A stretch of DNA of 64,000 nucleotides from VRUE01 sp963844395 (GTDB taxonomy: Bacteria; Actinomycetota; Thermoleophilia; Solirubrobacterales; 70-9), in contig CAWJNX010000002.1 in NCBI GenBank assembly GCA_963844395.1, forward strand, positions 1,364,001 to 1,428,000, written 5' to 3'. Of this stretch, positions 63,322 to 64,000 are shown piece by piece; position 1 is the first letter of the stretch, and every line of letters starts with the position of its first letter. The notes below the pieces were generated by a model. That model saw only the letters and a program-made list of their open reading frames with translations. It was not told the DNA's origin and did not search any database. Made by a program: the position numbers and the translations under genes.

Positions 63322-63995
63322 TCAGGGTGTGTCTTTCACCTCGTCGAGCGCGACGCGGCCGGCGACCTCGGCGCGTCCCTCGCTGGTGGGGCGGGCGAGG
63401 AGCACCGAGCCGTGGCCCTGGTGGACGACGATCGGGCGGTTGAGACGGGCTGAGAGGGTGAGAGCGGCGGAGCCGGTGGCCTCGTCTTCGGCGAATGCCG
63501 GCTTCGGGAACGAAGGAGCGGGCGCGGATCGTGCCGGCCGCCTCGTCGATCCAGGCCCAGGCGTAGACGTTCGCGTTGGCGTCCGGCGGGCCGTTGAGCG
63601 CTCGTACGTCGGCCGGCGAATTGAGTAGCCAGTATTCGAACGGTGGGCTCCATTTCGGGGTCCGCTTCGACCCAGGTCACTCCTTCACTTGTCCGCACCG
63701 CTACCTCGCCCGCCGGAGGCTTCAGCGTCTCGACCGGCGTCCCAAGCCTCGCCAGCAGCCAGGCCGTACCCACAGTCGGATGACCGGCAAAGGGCAGCTC
63801 GACCCGAGGCGTATGGATCCGCATTCGCCCGTTGGTCCGGTCCTCGACGAAGACGGTCTCGCTGAAGCCCAGCTCGGCGGCGATCCGCTGCCGCTCCTTG
63901 GCCGGGATCCCGGCTCCGTCCAGGAAGACGCCGAGGCGATTCCCCCACTCGCCGTCCTCGTTGACGAAGACGCGCAGGACGTGAAGGTCGGACAC
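63322..63995 (-). CDS. PhzF-family isomerase/epimerase (two frameshifts)
   Basis: A protein of about 224 residues of the PhzF/diaminopimelate-epimerase-like fold. GTG at 63995 gives MSDLHVLRVFVNEDGEWGNR, then ELGFSETVFVEDR with the conserved Glu, and ELPFAGHPTVGTAWLLARLG. After removing one C in a CCC near 63650 the chain continues EPPFEYWLLNSPADVRALNG, and after another near 63508 FVPKPAFAEDEATGSAAL to RVALDEVKDTP. Total length is 3n+2. It is shorter than PhzF itself (about 280), and the reaction is unknown. The two single-base errors in G/C runs look technical. Confidence 0.8.
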
Positions 63996-64000
63996 GCGTC

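Noticed and set aside
63278..63628. 116-codon plus-strand frame
   Set aside because: It is a shadow of the PhzF-like gene on the minus strand, whose motifs continue across it once two single-base indels are corrected.

Overview
The window is a high-GC bacterial chromosome segment. The evidence favours a deep actinobacterium of the Thermoleophilia/Solirubrobacterales kind. Genes are tightly packed with ATGA/GTGA stop-start overlaps. Housekeeping genes occur in blocks whose order matches Mycobacterium tuberculosis: MBL-hisS-aspS, alaS-ruvX-mltG-aroE-aroC-aroKB-aroQ-pepQ-(insertion)-efp-nusB, tlyA-nadK-recN-steA-steB-...-pyrG-...-xerD, and dgt-dnaG. The many secreted small proteins and an ECF sigma factor fused to a zinc finger and membrane segment fit the same group. 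There is no rRNA and no CRISPR array.

Layout. 0-6.5 kb: tRNA-Met, an M29-like peptidase, a formiminotransferase-like enzyme, MBL hydrolase, hisS, aspS. 6.5-11.1 kb: a structured intergenic region, a truncated DUF559 gene next to a perfect inverted repeat, a NifU-like/MnmA fusion, a secreted protein with four cysteine-pair repeats, and a frameshifted sigma factor. 11.2-20.5 kb: alaS, ruvX, mltG and the shikimate operon. 20.6-26.7 kb: accessory DNA inserted between pepQ and efp (GGDEF protein, M42 peptidase, broken SDR, gutted alpha/beta-hydrolase-adenylate cyclase, a toxin-antitoxin-like pair and a proteasome-like Ntn-hydrolase candidate). 26.8-30.8 kb: efp, nusB, xseB-like, ispA, dxs (isoprenoid precursor supply). 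30.8-36.5 kb: a low-GC island edged by two copies of a two-block repeated element, carrying an 830-residue alpha/beta hydrolase. 36.6-52.6 kb: tlyA to dnaG, with several long perfect intergenic hairpins. 52.6-54.8 kb: a lower-GC PD-(D/E)XK protein and an HTH/HNH protein beside tRNA-Asn. 54.9-58.4 kb: glycosyltransferase, SDR, thioredoxin-like lipoprotein, HPt protein. 58.4-64 kb: tRNA-Met, tRNA remnants, gene fragments and a XamI-type restriction-modification pair, ending in a PhzF-like gene.

Sequence quality matters for interpretation. Several genes that should be intact (alaS, aroKB, mnmA, the M42 peptidase, PhzF, the thioredoxin lipoprotein) each have total lengths of 3n+1 or 3n+2 and are restored by removing one base, often inside a G/C run. 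This looks like systematic +1 indels from sequencing or assembly. By contrast, the hydrolase-cyclase at 23.7-24.5 kb has lost whole segments and looks genuinely decayed.

The most interesting candidates for new biology are the two-copy element with the 830-residue hydrolase (30.9-36.5 kb), the coiled-coil/RelE-like/Ntn-hydrolase cluster (25.0-26.7 kb), the PD-(D/E)XK plus HTH/HNH pair (52.7-54.8 kb) and the tRNA-associated restriction-modification island (58.4-63.3 kb).
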